A DNA stretch of 33,195 bases from an uncultured Chitinophagaceae bacterium (GCA_938017685.1 CALIIL010000109.1:1-33195), one strand, 5' to 3'; shown: positions 1 to 8,644, numbered from the stretch's first letter. A program made the numbers and translations. Notes: generated by a model not told the origin, from the sequence alone.

Positions 1-96
1 CTTCAGAGCAAACCTAAGAGGCGTTACAGATACCAAATTCTTCCTCTTTAGATTAACCAAACTATTTGCTTAATCCCCATATCTGTCATGTGATCC
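1..96 (+). mobile_element. 3' end of an ISL3-like insertion sequence (left copy)
   Basis: Bases 1-96 are the exact reverse complement of 33057-33152. Identity stops sharply after base 96, so 96/97 is taken as the outer end of the element, with terminus GGATCACATGACAGATATGG read inward from the end. The transposase reading frame ends at 73, leaving 23 bp between stop codon and tip. The rest of this copy lies outside the window. ISL3-type elements commonly duplicate a few bases of target, but the other end is not visible, so no duplication can be tested. The assignment to the ISL3/ISAon1 group rests on the C-terminal peptide only. Confidence 0.8.
2..73 (+). CDS. ISL3-like transposase, C-terminal fragment (partial)
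   Basis: The frame is open from the window edge to TAA at 71-73. It encodes the last 23 residues, including FRANLRGVTDTKFFLFRLTK and ending LFA. The tract after NAESFNAKIK (seen only in the right copy) with RG(V)xDxxFFLFRL matches, from memory, the C-terminus of DDE transposases of the ISL3 group common in Bacteroidetes (often named ISAon1 family). The fragment is identical in protein and DNA to the minus-strand copy at the right end. Only the tail is present here because the window begins inside the gene, so nothing can be said about its activity. Confidence 0.75.
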   Translation, partial: FRANLRGVTDTKFFLFRLTKLFA

Positions 97-121
97 AAAT
101 AATTGAATTAATAATAACATT

Positions 122-151
122 AAAAAAGGCGAGCTATTTAGCTCGCCTTTT
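122..151 (-). terminator. Rho-independent terminator of the sdh operon
   Basis: A perfect 12-bp stem (124-135 pairing with 140-151, core GGCGAGCT/AGCTCGCC) has a 4-nt loop. On the minus strand it is followed by a T-run (complement of the A-run 122-127). It lies 20 bp past the sdhB stop. It also has four T's on the plus side, so it may stop transcription coming out of the left IS copy as well. Confidence 0.9.
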
Positions 152-170
152 ATTATTAAAATTTTATTTA

Positions 171-932
171 TTACTTAGAAATACTCGCCCCCAGATACTC
201 ACGATTCATTCTCGCAATATTAGTCAGTGATATTCCTTTAGGACATTCTACTTCACAAGCGCCTGTATTTGTACAAGCGCCAAATCCTTCTTTATCCATT
301 TGAGCAACCATATTTTGCACACGCTCTTGCGCTTCTACTTGCCCTTGTGGCAATAGTGCAAACTGCGAAACCTTAGCACCAACAAATAACATAGCCGATG
401 CATTTTTACAAGTAGCAACACATGCTCCGCAACCAATACAAGTTGCAGCATCCATGGCTAAGTCAGCATCTTCTTTACGGATTGGAATAGCATTAGCATC
501 TTGCGTATTACCCGATGTATTGACCGAGATAAAACCTCCTGCATGTTGTATTCTATCAAATGATGAACGATCCACCATTAAATCTTTTAATACTGGAAAT
601 GCTTTAGCTCTAAATGGCTCTATATGAATAGTGTCTCCATCATTAAATGAGCGCATGTGCAACTGACAAGTGGTTACGCTCTTATCCGGACCATGCGCCT
701 CTCCATTAATATACATCGAGCACATACCACAAATACCTTCTCGGCAATCGTGATCGAATGCTACTGATTCTTCGTTTTTGGCAACCAATTGCTCATTGAG
801 CACATCCATCATTTCTAAGAAGGACATATGGTCCGAAATTTCTGAAACTTTATATTCCACCATTTCGCCTTTAGCCATAGCATCTTTCTGACGCCAAACT
901 TTCAATGTAAGATTCATACTTTCTTGTGACAT
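171..932 (-). CDS. sdhB: Succinate dehydrogenase / fumarate reductase iron-sulfur subunit
   Basis: This is the electron-transfer subunit of complex II. It passes electrons between the SdhA flavin and the membrane cytochrome through three iron-sulfur clusters, on the inner face of the cytoplasmic membrane. The 253-aa product shows the N-terminal [2Fe-2S] ligands (CREGICGMC and a later TTC), then [11 protein letters not shown] for [4Fe-4S] and [10 protein letters not shown] for the [3Fe-4S] region. The start is set at ATG 930-932 (MSQES). A longer TTG-initiated form would begin inside the inverted repeat of the neighbouring element and is unlikely. ATG 915-917 (MNLTLKVW) is a possible alternative that matches many relatives. 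Unusually, it is separated from sdhA by a four-helix protein gene. It is last in the operon and followed by a clear terminator. Confidence 0.93.
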   Translation of the reverse strand: MSQESMNLTLKVWRQKDAMAKGEMVEYKVSEISDHMSFLEMMDVLNEQLVAKNEESVAFDHDCREGICGMCSMYINGEAHGPDKSVTTCQLHMRSFNDGDTIHIEPFRAKAFPVLKDLMVDRSSFDRIQHAGGFISVNTSGNTQDANAIPIRKEDADLAMDAATCIGCGACVATCKNASAMLFVGAKVSQFALLPQGQVEAQERVQNMVAQMDKEGFGACTNTGACEVECPKGISLTNIARMNREYLGASISK

Positions 933-964
933 AATTTTCTTATTTTTTACGAGTGAATAGCCAT

Positions 965-983
965 TAGCCAATAGGAATTAGAG
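965..983 (+). repeat. Inverted repeat arm, left
   Basis: TAGCCAATAGGAATTAGAG, matching the reverse complement of 1349-1367 at 17 of 19 positions. It is preceded by a partial second unit, ATAGCCAT (957-964), suggesting a short tandem repeat outside the arm. Confidence 0.7.
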
Positions 984-1340
984 CTTAGCCTCCAATTTAG
1001 TAATGAGTGTATTGAGCATTTTTCCTATTTCAGTAATGAGTTTATCAATATTCGCGCTTTGTGTTATAAATTCTAAATTTTTACTTATTAATATTTGTGT
1101 TTCCAATTCAAATAAAGACCCTTTCGATATTCTTAAGAATTGGATATAATTTTTTGTTGAGTTCCTTGCCCAGCCTTCAGCAATATTAGAGGGAACCGAA
1201 ACCGCCGATCGTCTTATTTGGCTTGTAAGTCCAAAGCGTTCTTCAGTTGGAAAAAATTTTGTAGATTCATATACCAATGAAACCATGGCAATTGATTTTT
1301 GCCAAACAATTAAATCTTTATATGACTTTATTTCTCCCAT
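978..1340 (-). CDS. Four-helix bundle protein (23S rRNA intervening-sequence protein family)
   Basis: The 120-aa product belongs to the S23/IVP four-helix bundle family (TIGR02436 type). Its hallmarks are DLIVWQKSI near the N-terminus, then FGLTSQIRRSAVSVPSNIAEG and GSLFELETQ. The family was first noticed inside intervening sequences of spirochaete and Leptospira 23S rRNA genes. It is structurally related to the Avd protein of diversity-generating retroelements. Its function here is unknown; a nucleic-acid-binding role is often suggested. The gene lies within the sdh operon in the same direction, 38 bp after sdhA and 45 bp before sdhB, and is bracketed by a 19-bp inverted repeat. No reverse transcriptase or variable repeat is visible nearby. 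Confidence 0.9.
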   Translation of the reverse strand: MGEIKSYKDLIVWQKSIAMVSLVYESTKFFPTEERFGLTSQIRRSAVSVPSNIAEGWARNSTKNYIQFLRISKGSLFELETQILISKNLEFITQSANIDKLITEIGKMLNTLITKLEAKL

Positions 1341-1348
1341 TTTATCTT

Positions 1349-1367
1349 CCCTAACTCCTATTGGCTA
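1349..1367 (-). repeat. Inverted repeat arm, right
   Basis: CCCTAACTCCTATTGGCTA on the plus strand, pairing with 965-983 at 17 of 19 positions. It lies between the sdhA stop (1379-1381) and the four-helix gene start (1340). Confidence 0.7.
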
Positions 1368-1378
1368 TTTTCTAACCC

Positions 1379-3394
1379 CTATTTATAAGAACGTTGTTTT
1401 AATTCGATATCGTAAAATTCTAATTGCTCTTTATGCAATACTGCCTCGCTAGGCTCTCCCTTATATTCCCAAGCTGCTACATAAGCATATTCATCATCTT
1501 TACGCTTCGCTTCACCTTTTTGCTCGCCGTCTAACTCAACTGATTCTTCACGGAAGTGACCTCCACAACTTTCATTGCGATTAAGGGCATCCTTGGCAAA
1601 TAATTCTCCAAGCTCTAAGAAGTCAGCCACACGGCCAGCTTTTTCTAACTCTGCATTTACTTGATTAGACCCACCCGGTACACTTACATTTTGCCAAAAA
1701 TCTTCACGTAATGCCTTGATGTCGGCAATAGCTTCTTTTAAACCTTTTTCATTGCGGCTCATGCCTACTTTATTCCACATGATCAAACCAAGCTTTTTAT
1801 GATAGTAGTCCACCGAATGGTTTCCTTTATTATTTACAAAGAAGTCAATTCTTTCTTTAACATCTTTTTCAGCAGCTTCAAATTCTGGTGTATCGGTTGA
1901 GATTTTTCCAGTACGAATATCGTGTGACAAATAATCACCGATGGTATATGGCAATACAAAGTAACCATCAGCTAGTCCTTGCATCAATGCAGAAGCTCCT
2001 AAACGGTTAGCTCCATGATCTGAGAAGTTAGCCTCGCCAATTGCATAACAACCAGGAATGGTTGTCATTAAATTATAGTCTACCCATACGCCACCCATGG
2101 TATAGTGCGTTGCAGGATAAATCATCATTGGAGTTTTATAAGGATCCTCAGCAACAATTTTCTCATACATTTGGAAAAGGTTACCGTATTTAGCCTTAAC
2201 AATGGCTGCTCCAAGTTCTATTATTTTTTCATCGGAAGCATTTTTAATATTATTAAGCTTGGCTTGTTCCTTACCATAGCGATGTATCGCTGATTTAAAA
2301 TCAAGATACACAGCTTCACCAGTACTATTTACACCATAACCTTTATCACACACTTCTTTGGCTGCGCGAGATGCTACATCACGTGGTACTAAGTTACCAA
2401 ATGCTGGATAGCGACGCTCTAAATAATAATCTCTTTCTTCTTCGCTCAATTCGGTAGGTTTCTTTTTTCCTTCACGAATAGCTTTGGCATCTTCGAGTGA
2501 TTTAGGCACCCATATTCGTCCATCATTTCTTAACGACTCGGACATCAATGTAAGCTTAGATTGATAATCTCCCGAACGAGGAATACAAGTTGGATGAATT
2601 TGTGTAAAACAAGGGTTAGCAAAGTAGGCACCTTTCTTATGTACTTTCCATGCTGCTGTTGTATTACTACCCATCGCATTTGTACTTAAGAAATATACAT
2701 TACCATAACCGCCAGAAGCGATTACAACTGCATGAGCCGAGTGTCTTTCTATTTCGCCAGTAACTAAGTTACGTGCAATAATACCGCGTGCCTTGCCATC
2801 TATTTTCACAATATCTAGCATTTCATGGCGATTATGCATTTCAATCTTACCACGTGCTATTTGACGATTCATTGCTGAGTAACAACCTAATAATAGCTGC
2901 TGCCCAGTTTGCCCTTTGGCATAGAACGTACGACTTACCAATACACCACCAAATGAGCGATTATCTAATAGACCGCCATAATCTCTGGCAAATGGTACAC
3001 CTTGCGCTACACACTGATCAATAATATTGGCAGATACTTCGGCCAGGCGATAAACATTGGCCTCACGAGAGCGATAATCACCCCCTTTTACCGTATCATA
3101 GAATAATCTGTAAGACGAGTCTCCATCACCTTGATAGTTCTTTGCGGCATTAATACCTCCTTGCGCTGCAATCGAGTGCGCTCTCCTTGGAGAATCTTGG
3201 TAGCAAAAAGCCTTAACATTGTAGCCTAACTCAGCCAATGTTGCTGCTGCAGAACCTCCAGCAAGACCCGTACCTACAACAATAACGTCAATATTACGCT
3301 TATTAGCAGGGTTTACTAGGTCAATTTTATTTTTATAGTTCGTCCATTTGTCGGCAATCGGGCCTTTTGGAACTTTTGAATCTAACGTACTCAT
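1379..3394 (-). CDS. sdhA: Succinate dehydrogenase / fumarate reductase flavoprotein subunit
   Basis: This is the catalytic subunit of complex II, oxidising succinate to fumarate (or the reverse) with FAD. At 671 aa it has the length typical of the Bacteroidetes form. The dinucleotide-binding motif [12 protein letters not shown] is near residues 40-51. [10 protein letters not shown] carries His73, the expected covalent FAD attachment residue. The fumarate/succinate-site region HPTCIP and the late [17 protein letters not shown] motif are present. The start ATG at 3392-3394 (MSTLDSKV) lies 12 bp after the sdhC stop, so the genes are co-transcribed. Downstream, sdhB is displaced by a four-helix protein gene. 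Confidence 0.96.
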   Translation of the reverse strand: MSTLDSKVPKGPIADKWTNYKNKIDLVNPANKRNIDVIVVGTGLAGGSAAATLAELGYNVKAFCYQDSPRRAHSIAAQGGINAAKNYQGDGDSSYRLFYDTVKGGDYRSREANVYRLAEVSANIIDQCVAQGVPFARDYGGLLDNRSFGGVLVSRTFYAKGQTGQQLLLGCYSAMNRQIARGKIEMHNRHEMLDIVKIDGKARGIIARNLVTGEIERHSAHAVVIASGGYGNVYFLSTNAMGSNTTAAWKVHKKGAYFANPCFTQIHPTCIPRSGDYQSKLTLMSESLRNDGRIWVPKSLEDAKAIREGKKKPTELSEEERDYYLERRYPAFGNLVPRDVASRAAKEVCDKGYGVNSTGEAVYLDFKSAIHRYGKEQAKLNNIKNASDEKIIELGAAIVKAKYGNLFQMYEKIVAEDPYKTPMMIYPATHYTMGGVWVDYNLMTTIPGCYAIGEANFSDHGANRLGASALMQGLADGYFVLPYTIGDYLSHDIRTGKISTDTPEFEAAEKDVKERIDFFVNNKGNHSVDYYHKKLGLIMWNKVGMSRNEKGLKEAIADIKALREDFWQNVSVPGGSNQVNAELEKAGRVADFLELGELFAKDALNRNESCGGHFREESVELDGEQKGEAKRKDDEYAYVAAWEYKGEPSEAVLHKEQLEFYDIELKQRSYK

Positions 3395-3406
3395 AGAACT
3401 TTTATA

Positions 3407-4069
3407 TTAATGAATTAAATAATGATATATAGCAATGAAAGTAAAAACTGCAGGTACTATAATAGCAAATGCATTCACCGTTTTCTTAAGCATTGGTGTG
3501 TATTTATTATGATTGAAGCCAACCGACTGAAACGAAGATTGAAAGCCGTGCAATAAATGCAAGGCCAAGGCTACAAATGAAACTACATAGATTAATACAC
3601 GCACTGGATCTTGAAACTTCTCAACCGTTTCATGGAAATATCGTGTTGGATCCTCTGGTTGAAACTCGATATACTTAACAGTCATCTCATGCAACCAAAA
3701 ATCATAAAGATGTAATCCAAGAAAAGCCATAATTACAGCTCCCGTATAAATCATGTTTCGAGACATCCAATTAGAATTAGCACTTGGCTTGTTATAAGCA
3801 TACTTAACCGCTCGTGCTTGGTTATTCTTAAGCTCGAGGTAAATACCCATTATCAAGTGAAAAAACACCCCAAACATAAGCACAGGCTGCATTACAAACT
3901 GTATTACTGGATTAGTACCCATGAAGTGTGATGCCTGATTAAAAGCATCCTCACTAAATACGGATATAAGATTAATAGATACATGAATGACTAAAAATGA
4001 TACGAGGAATAATCCTGAAAGTGCCATCAGCACTTTTCTACCGATTGTAGTAAACTTAGAGTTTGCCAT
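3407..4069 (-). CDS. sdhC: Succinate dehydrogenase cytochrome b558-type membrane subunit
   Basis: This is the membrane anchor and quinone/haem subunit of complex II. The 220-aa product (from ATG 4067-4069, MANSKFTTIGRK) has five predicted membrane helices: VLMALSGLFLVSFLVIHVSI, the PVLMFGVFFHLIMGIYL region, MIYTGAVIMAFLGLHLYDF, VLIYVVSFVALALHLLHG and AFAIIVPAVFTFIAIYHYL. Histidines within these helices are candidate haem ligands, as in the single-chain b558 family that replaces SdhC plus SdhD. Reading could extend 17 codons upstream, but those codons would overlap a well-formed promoter, so the shorter start is preferred. It is first in the operon. Confidence 0.93.
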   Translation of the reverse strand: MANSKFTTIGRKVLMALSGLFLVSFLVIHVSINLISVFSEDAFNQASHFMGTNPVIQFVMQPVLMFGVFFHLIMGIYLELKNNQARAVKYAYNKPSANSNWMSRNMIYTGAVIMAFLGLHLYDFWLHEMTVKYIEFQPEDPTRYFHETVEKFQDPVRVLIYVVSFVALALHLLHGFQSSFQSVGFNHNKYTPMLKKTVNAFAIIVPAVFTFIAIYHYLIH

Positions 4070-4091
4070 AGTTTTTGCTAAAAAGAAAGTA

Positions 4092-4120
4092 AAGATACCA
4101 ACGGAACGTCTATTTGTCAA
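4092..4120 (-). promoter_or_regulatory. Putative sdhCAB promoter
   Basis: On the minus strand TTGACA (4120-4115) is followed after 17 nt by TATCTTTAC (from 4097), 22 bp before the sdhC ATG. This fits both a general -35/-10 layout and the Bacteroidetes -33 TTG / -7 TAnnTTTG arrangement, with A for the final G. No start site has been mapped. Confidence 0.5.
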
Positions 4121-4156
4121 TTTTTGATTACAGTCAACTATTTATGAATTATAGTC

Positions 4157-4175
4157 AATCCCAATAATTGGGATT
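4157..4175. promoter_or_regulatory. Palindrome in the sdhC-paaA divergent promoter region
   Basis: AATCCCAATAATTGGGATT is a perfect 8-bp inverted repeat around TAA. It lies 24 bp upstream of the -7 box of paaA and 37 bp upstream of the sdhC promoter. This position suits a dimeric regulator. No cognate regulator gene is nearby, so the factor is unknown. Confidence 0.5.
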
Positions 4176-4198
4176 TAAAATAAGCAATCCATAATTCG

Positions 4199-4206
4199 TA
4201 TATTTG
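4199..4206 (+). promoter_or_regulatory. Putative -7 element for paaA
   Basis: TATATTTG fits the Bacteroidetes -7 consensus TAnnTTTG exactly and lies 25 bp before the paaA ATG. No convincing -33 TTG is seen at the ideal distance; the palindrome at 4157-4175 occupies that zone. Confidence 0.45.
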
Positions 4207-4231
4207 TATCAATTATTAAAATTGAGATATT

Positions 4232-5170
4232 ATGTCAGAGGAGAGAGGAAAAAAACTATTTGAAGAAAAAATAGAAAAAGAAATAAAGATCGAAGCACGT
4301 GATTGGATGCCGGAAGCTTACCGCAAAACGCTTATTAGACAAATATCCCAACACGCGCACAGCGAAATTGTGGGCATGTTACCCGAAGGAAATTGGATAA
4401 CACGTGCACCCAATTTGCGTCGTAAATTAATATTAATAGCCAAAGCACAAGATGAAGCTGGGCATGGTCTTTATTTATACTCTTCTGCTGAGACATTAGG
4501 CATTACCCGTGATGAAATGTTCGATCAGTTACATACTGGTAAGGCTAAATACTCAAGCATATTTAATTACCCTACACTTACTTGGGCAGATGTTGGAACC
4601 ATTGGTTGGTTAGTCGATGGCGCGGCCATTATGAACCAAGTTATGTTATGCCGTACTTCTTACGGACCTTATGCACGTGCCATGGTAAAAATATGTAAGG
4701 AGGAAAGTTTTCATCAGCGCCAAGGATATGAAAGTTTATTAGCGCTAAGCAAAGGAACACCTGAACAAAAAGCAATGTTGCAAGATGCAGTAGATAGATG
4801 GTGGTGGCCTAGTCTGATGATGTTCGGACCAAGTGACGCAGAAAGTACTAATTCTGACCAGAGCATTGCTTGGAAAATCAAACGCCAAACAAACGATGAG
4901 CTACGTCAGCGATTTGTAGATGCAACAGTTGAACAAGCAGAAATCTTAGGCGTAACACTGCCTGATCCTGACTTAAAGTGGAATGCAGAAACGGGGCATT
5001 ATGACTTTGGAGAAATTGATTGGAACGAATTCTGGAATGTTGTAAAAGGAAATGGTCCTTGTAATAAAGAAAGACTAGCAGCACGCAATAAAGCCTGGAA
5101 CGAAGGCGCTTGGGTGCGAGAAGCAGCCATGGCACATGCCGAGAAAAAAGCGAAACGAAAAGCAGCCTAA
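4232..5170 (+). CDS. paaA: Phenylacetyl-CoA 1,2-epoxidase catalytic subunit PaaA
   Basis: PaaA is the diiron subunit of the multicomponent monooxygenase that epoxidises the ring of phenylacetyl-CoA in aerobic phenylacetate breakdown, in the cytoplasm. The 312-aa length is usual. Diiron carboxylate and histidine ligands are visible in the ferritin-like fold: the DEAGHG motif (D74, E75, H78) and [10 protein letters not shown] (E157/E158, H161). The C-terminal [12 protein letters not shown] is characteristic. In most genomes paaB, paaC, paaD and paaE follow directly. Here the next gene is an unrelated FKBP lipoprotein, so the partners must be elsewhere or missing. Both the -7 box and a palindrome lie upstream, suggesting independent control. 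Confidence 0.92.
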   Translation: MSEERGKKLFEEKIEKEIKIEARDWMPEAYRKTLIRQISQHAHSEIVGMLPEGNWITRAPNLRRKLILIAKAQDEAGHGLYLYSSAETLGITRDEMFDQLHTGKAKYSSIFNYPTLTWADVGTIGWLVDGAAIMNQVMLCRTSYGPYARAMVKICKEESFHQRQGYESLLALSKGTPEQKAMLQDAVDRWWWPSLMMFGPSDAESTNSDQSIAWKIKRQTNDELRQRFVDATVEQAEILGVTLPDPDLKWNAETGHYDFGEIDWNEFWNVVKGNGPCNKERLAARNKAWNEGAWVREAAMAHAEKKAKRKAA

Positions 5171-5175
5171 TTAAT

Positions 5176-5640
5176 ATGACAATGAAACGGTTTGATAATT
5201 TGGTAATACGTTTAAGTTTAATCCTTTTTATATTATTTGCTTTTACCGCTTGTAGCAATTCTGACAAAGCTTATGAAAAAAACATTAGCGAAATAGAACA
5301 ATATCTCACAGATAATAATCTTACGGCAGAAAAAACAGAGAGCGGATTACATTACATTATTACAGAAGTAGGTGACGGAAACTTCCCTACTGTTCAAGAC
5401 GAGGTTAAGGTTAACTATACTGGCTACCTGACAAGTAAAACAATTTTTGATCAAAATTTGAACATAGAATTTCCATTGACTGGAGTAATCAAAGGATGGC
5501 AAGAAGGTATACCCAAAATATCTCGCGGCGGTTCTGGCATCTTACTGATGCCAGCAAGCTTAGGTTATGGCTCGCAAGCTCAAGGAAATATTCCGGGTAA
5601 TTCTGTTTTAATTTTCGAAGTCGATTTATTAGACTTTTAG
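5176..5640 (+). CDS. FKBP-type peptidyl-prolyl isomerase lipoprotein
   Basis: The 154-aa product has a lipoprotein signal (LILFILFAFTAC, lipobox Cys about residue 24) and an FKBP domain. Visible family motifs are VKVNYTGYL, FDQN, VIKGWQEGI and LGYGSQAQGNIPGNSVLIFEV. It probably assists folding of proteins in the periplasm or at the outer membrane. ATG 5176 gives the signal peptide directly; ATG 5182 is an alternative. Upstream in-frame codons overlap paaA and are not credible. It starts 5 bp after the paaA stop, so it may be co-transcribed, though a functional link is not evident. Its stop overlaps the stop of the convergent TonB receptor gene. Confidence 0.88.
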   Translation: MTMKRFDNLVIRLSLILFILFAFTACSNSDKAYEKNISEIEQYLTDNNLTAEKTESGLHYIITEVGDGNFPTVQDEVKVNYTGYLTSKTIFDQNLNIEFPLTGVIKGWQEGIPKISRGGSGILLMPASLGYGSQAQGNIPGNSVLIFEVDLLDF

Positions 5641-7934
5641 AACTTCCACATGATACGTAGCGTTATATTTCTGCCCGTATCATCGGCAAAATAGCGTAAC
5701 CTATTCAGGTAGTTTCTATAACTTGTATTCAACAAATTTTGAGCTTGTACAGACAAATAAAACTGTTGCTCTCCTAGATTAATTGTTGTCTCAACGCGAG
5801 CACCTAACAAAAAATAAGCATCCGGCGCAGGCATAAAATCTTGCGAAGCCAACAGTCTATTTTGCCTTACAACATAATTTCCATTGATTGAAATAGTAGT
5901 GCCGCTCAATCTAATATTCTTCAAAGAGATATCCGCTAATTCATATTGTAATGAAGCATATAAATTATTAGATGGCATATAAATCAAAGGAATATTATAG
6001 GTCAAATCCTGCCCATGTATAAACGCTGCTTTGGAAAGGAAACTTAATCGATCTGTAAAATGATACTTTATAGTAGCGTCTAAACCAGTTAGACTTGCAT
6101 CAGTTTGCTCATAAATAAACAGTGGAAATGCTCCTCTAATAGTTAAGCGAAAATCAGGCTGCGGTTGGAGATAAATATAATTTTGAATATACTGATAGTA
6201 TAAAGAAAATTCAGCCTGCAATTTTTTACCTACTTTAAGGTGTTCCGTAATAATTGCTTTTGTGCCCCATTCGCTTTTCAAATTTCTATTACCTTCCTCG
6301 ATACTTGCCACTCCTTGGTGTAAGCCAACACTATATAATTCATTGACTTCAGGTCCACGCCTTACACTACTTAAATTAATATGTGTAGCTACTTTTTTAG
6401 TCCAATCATAATCTAAACCTAGCGAAAGTGAAGAATTATAATTTGTCGTAACAACAGGTTCTACCTTAAAATCTCTAATTAAACGAGCGTCAATATTTCT
6501 AATATCTTGACGAGCTCCAATTGAAAATTCGGCATGCTCATTTAATGCTATTGAATGAATAAAATAAACACCAACATCATGCAGTTGATAATCGGGCTGC
6601 AAAGGTAATATACCCGTACCAGCATCATTGGTATTACTTTGATATTGATATTGAACACCAATTTTTGTTGTTCGCTCTTCCGTTAATTTATGATAATAAA
6701 ACTTTGCATCTTGTGCTGCCAACTTCAATCCTAAGCTCGGGATCTTCGTACGACCACCTCGGCGTATATCAAATTCCTTTCGATTATTTTGCTGCAAACC
6801 ATAAACCAAATGTAATTGCACATCATCACTTAATTGATAAGCAAAGTGCGTCTTGAATAAGTGGTGTTGAACATTTTGTCGTGGGGCATCTATATCATAT
6901 TCCCTCTTTGCATCTGTAAATGCGGGTTGAGTTGCATCAATCGCATTTTCTAAATCGGTTAAATTACCAGCATGTGCACCACGTAATATGCCCAGACTAT
7001 TGGCAAAATAACTATAGTGAAAATCAGATTTTAATTTTTCTGACCATTGCTTTTCTAATTGAAGAAAGGCGCTTCCTTGCTTAAACGCTGTATTGCTCAA
7101 ATAATAATTTGGCGCACGATAGTCGCCGCCTTGCTGCAACGCCATTCCTGCACGCCATTTAAAATATTTAGATTTTTTCTCAAAGCGAGTTGCCAACAAT
7201 TGTAATCCATTATTTGTGGCATAAGAATACAACGCCTTACCATGCAAATGCGGATCATCGCTAATCGGAATGCTATTCATTTTGAGCGCACCACCAATTG
7301 TATTGCCTCCGTATTCTATTCCGTACACACCTTTTATAACCGTAATATTATCAGCGGCAAATGGATCTATTTCTGGCGCATGGTCATTTCCCCATGACTG
7401 ACTTTGCTGTGCAATATCGTTATTTATGAGCTGTATTCTTTTGCCATACAAACCATGAATTATTGGCTTAGAAATTCCAGCACCTGTTTTCAATGTGCTT
7501 ACACCGCTGACATTAGAAGCAATATTCCCTAATGAATTACCACTTTGTTGATTGAGTTCTTTTTCAGAAATCACATGTCCTTCTTCCTCATAAATACTTT
7601 TTCCTTGCACATCTATTTGATGTAAAAACGAACTATGGTGCGGTAAGTATATCGTAAAAGTCGTATCCTTTTTTACCCGAATAAAAATACGCTTGGGCTC
7701 ACAACCGATATGCGAAACCAATAAGTGCACTTCACCCGCACAAATATTTTTTATCTCAAAAAAACCATTGTCATCAGTCTTATCGCCAAAGGTGGTTCCT
7801 TCAATTTGTACGGAACTATACCCCAGTGGTTCCTGCGTAGAAATATCTAATACGCGACCGCTCAGCGTATAGTTACATTGCTGAGCGGATGCGTAAAAGG
7901 GTAATAAAAAAAATATAATAAAGTAGGGCTTCAC
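5637..7934 (-). CDS. TonB-dependent outer-membrane receptor, ZnuD-like (metal uptake candidate)
   Basis: The 765-aa product is an outer-membrane beta-barrel receptor energised by TonB. After a signal peptide (FIIFFLLPFYASAQ) comes a carboxypeptidase-regulatory-like domain (about residues 24-87, SGRVLDISTQEPLGYSSVQI). The plug follows (about 110-225), with HGLYGKRIQLINND, GNDHAPEIDPF and VIKGVYGIEYGGNTIGGAL. The barrel ends in a terminal aromatic (MWKF). The DHAPEIDP loop in the plug resembles zinc receptors of the ZnuD type. It follows a lipoprotein gene directly (stop codon next to start codon), downstream of a His/Cys-rich small protein, which supports metal transport. The substrate is inferred, not shown. 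Its stop overlaps the FKBP gene stop. Confidence 0.88.
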   Translation of the reverse strand: MKPYFIIFFLLPFYASAQQCNYTLSGRVLDISTQEPLGYSSVQIEGTTFGDKTDDNGFFEIKNICAGEVHLLVSHIGCEPKRIFIRVKKDTTFTIYLPHHSSFLHQIDVQGKSIYEEEGHVISEKELNQQSGNSLGNIASNVSGVSTLKTGAGISKPIIHGLYGKRIQLINNDIAQQSQSWGNDHAPEIDPFAADNITVIKGVYGIEYGGNTIGGALKMNSIPISDDPHLHGKALYSYATNNGLQLLATRFEKKSKYFKWRAGMALQQGGDYRAPNYYLSNTAFKQGSAFLQLEKQWSEKLKSDFHYSYFANSLGILRGAHAGNLTDLENAIDATQPAFTDAKREYDIDAPRQNVQHHLFKTHFAYQLSDDVQLHLVYGLQQNNRKEFDIRRGGRTKIPSLGLKLAAQDAKFYYHKLTEERTTKIGVQYQYQSNTNDAGTGILPLQPDYQLHDVGVYFIHSIALNEHAEFSIGARQDIRNIDARLIRDFKVEPVVTTNYNSSLSLGLDYDWTKKVATHINLSSVRRGPEVNELYSVGLHQGVASIEEGNRNLKSEWGTKAIITEHLKVGKKLQAEFSLYYQYIQNYIYLQPQPDFRLTIRGAFPLFIYEQTDASLTGLDATIKYHFTDRLSFLSKAAFIHGQDLTYNIPLIYMPSNNLYASLQYELADISLKNIRLSGTTISINGNYVVRQNRLLASQDFMPAPDAYFLLGARVETTINLGEQQFYLSVQAQNLLNTSYRNYLNRLRYFADDTGRNITLRIMWKF

Positions 7935-8495
7935 TTACTGTATTGTAATTGGAAAGTCTACTTCAATATCCGTTTCGCCACCGGCATTGGTGATATCTCC
8001 ACCACTTACACCGCTTGCAGTCTTAGTTGGTTCATGGCGCAATACAACTTGTAATGTTCCAGAAGAAGCAGTTGTAGTTACCACTTCAGAACTTAAACCT
8101 ACAGGATTACCATCGGCATCTTGATCCTTATAACTAACGCTTACATTCAAGCCACTAGTAACAGGAAAGAAAAATTGGTGCTCCTCATCTTCCTCTAAAA
8201 TCTCGGCCGTAATATCCTCTGCAGGACTTTCGCTTTCATTGGCTAAAGTCAATGTACCGTTATATGTTTTATTTTCTTCCAAAGTACCACCCTTAATTAC
8301 TGGTGCATTTCCGCCGTCACCATCTAAATCAACAAAGGATAGTTCAACCGTTGCACCACCACCAACAGGCACTAATTCATACTTCAAGGTTGTTATTACT
8401 TCTTCTTCATTTATAACTACTGGATCATCTTTTTTACAACTGTTCATTGTTATAATAGCCAAGATAAAAAGGCTTGATATTTTTAAATATTTCAT
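7935..8495 (-). CDS. Lipoprotein partner of the TonB receptor
   Basis: The 186-aa product has a lipoprotein signal, MKYLKISSLFILAIITMNSC, with Cys20. The mature part is acidic, beta-rich and without catalytic motifs: LSFVDLDGDGGNAPVIKGG, SPAEDITAEILEEDEEHQFFF, VVLRHEPTK and NAGGETDIEVDFPITIQ. I recall proteins with this pattern being annotated in Flavobacteriia as type 1 periplasmic binding fold superfamily and sitting beside TonB receptors. The fold claim is not testable here. It ends one base before the receptor gene begins, so the two are co-translated or co-transcribed. A surface accessory role in substrate capture is inference. A structured RNA candidate lies 42 bp upstream. Confidence 0.75.
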   Translation of the reverse strand: MKYLKISSLFILAIITMNSCKKDDPVVINEEEVITTLKYELVPVGGGATVELSFVDLDGDGGNAPVIKGGTLEENKTYNGTLTLANESESPAEDITAEILEEDEEHQFFFPVTSGLNVSVSYKDQDADGNPVGLSSEVVTTTASSGTLQVVLRHEPTKTASGVSGGDITNAGGETDIEVDFPITIQ

Positions 8496-8537
8496 TTTGT
8501 TTAATTTTTATAATTTATAATATGTTTTGACTTGAAA

Positions 8538-8642
8538 AAAATTCCATTATTTACCCAGAATAAAATCAGCGGTATGATATACCTACAAGTGCATAAGCGC
8601 GATTGAGTAAGCCCTTACGAACAAACTCAAAAGTGGAATTTT
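8538..8642 (-). ncRNA. Candidate structured RNA leader of the lipoprotein-TonB receptor operon
   Basis: On the minus strand a 9-bp perfect stem (AAAATTCCA at 8642-8634 with TGGAATTTT at 8546-8538) closes an 87-nt interior. That interior holds TTGAGT/ACTCAA with a competing GTAA-GGGC-TTAC hairpin, and a separate GGTAT-ATC-ATACC hairpin. The closing stem runs into seven T's, 42 bp before the lipoprotein ATG. The layout resembles a junction RNA with a terminator-like end. I match it to no known riboswitch. The same stretch can also be read as a 25-codon fragment ending VGISYR without a start, so a decayed gene end is the rival view. Confidence 0.3.
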
Positions 8643-8644
8643 AT

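Larger units (their letters stand above)
965..1367 (-). mobile_element. Putative small element carrying a four-helix protein gene, flanked by inverted repeats
   Basis: TAGCCAATAGGAATTAGAG (965-983) and the reverse complement of 1349-1367 (TAGCCAATAGGAGTTAGGG) match at 17 of 19 positions. They enclose the single gene at 978-1340. The left arm covers that gene's stop codon. The unit sits exactly between sdhA and sdhB, which are normally almost adjacent. No target duplication is obvious. I recall four-helix (23S rRNA intervening-sequence type) genes often sitting between TAG-rich short repeats. That this is a mobile or formerly mobile unit is inference. Confidence 0.55.

Noticed and set aside
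933-971. Longer SdhB starting at TTG 971
   Set aside because: The extra 13 codons come from the inverted repeat of the neighbouring element, and ATG 932 or 917 gives the family's normal N-terminus.
978-1340. Diversity-generating retroelement, because the protein is Avd-like
   Set aside because: No reverse transcriptase, template repeat or variable repeat is present. Only the four-helix family is shared.
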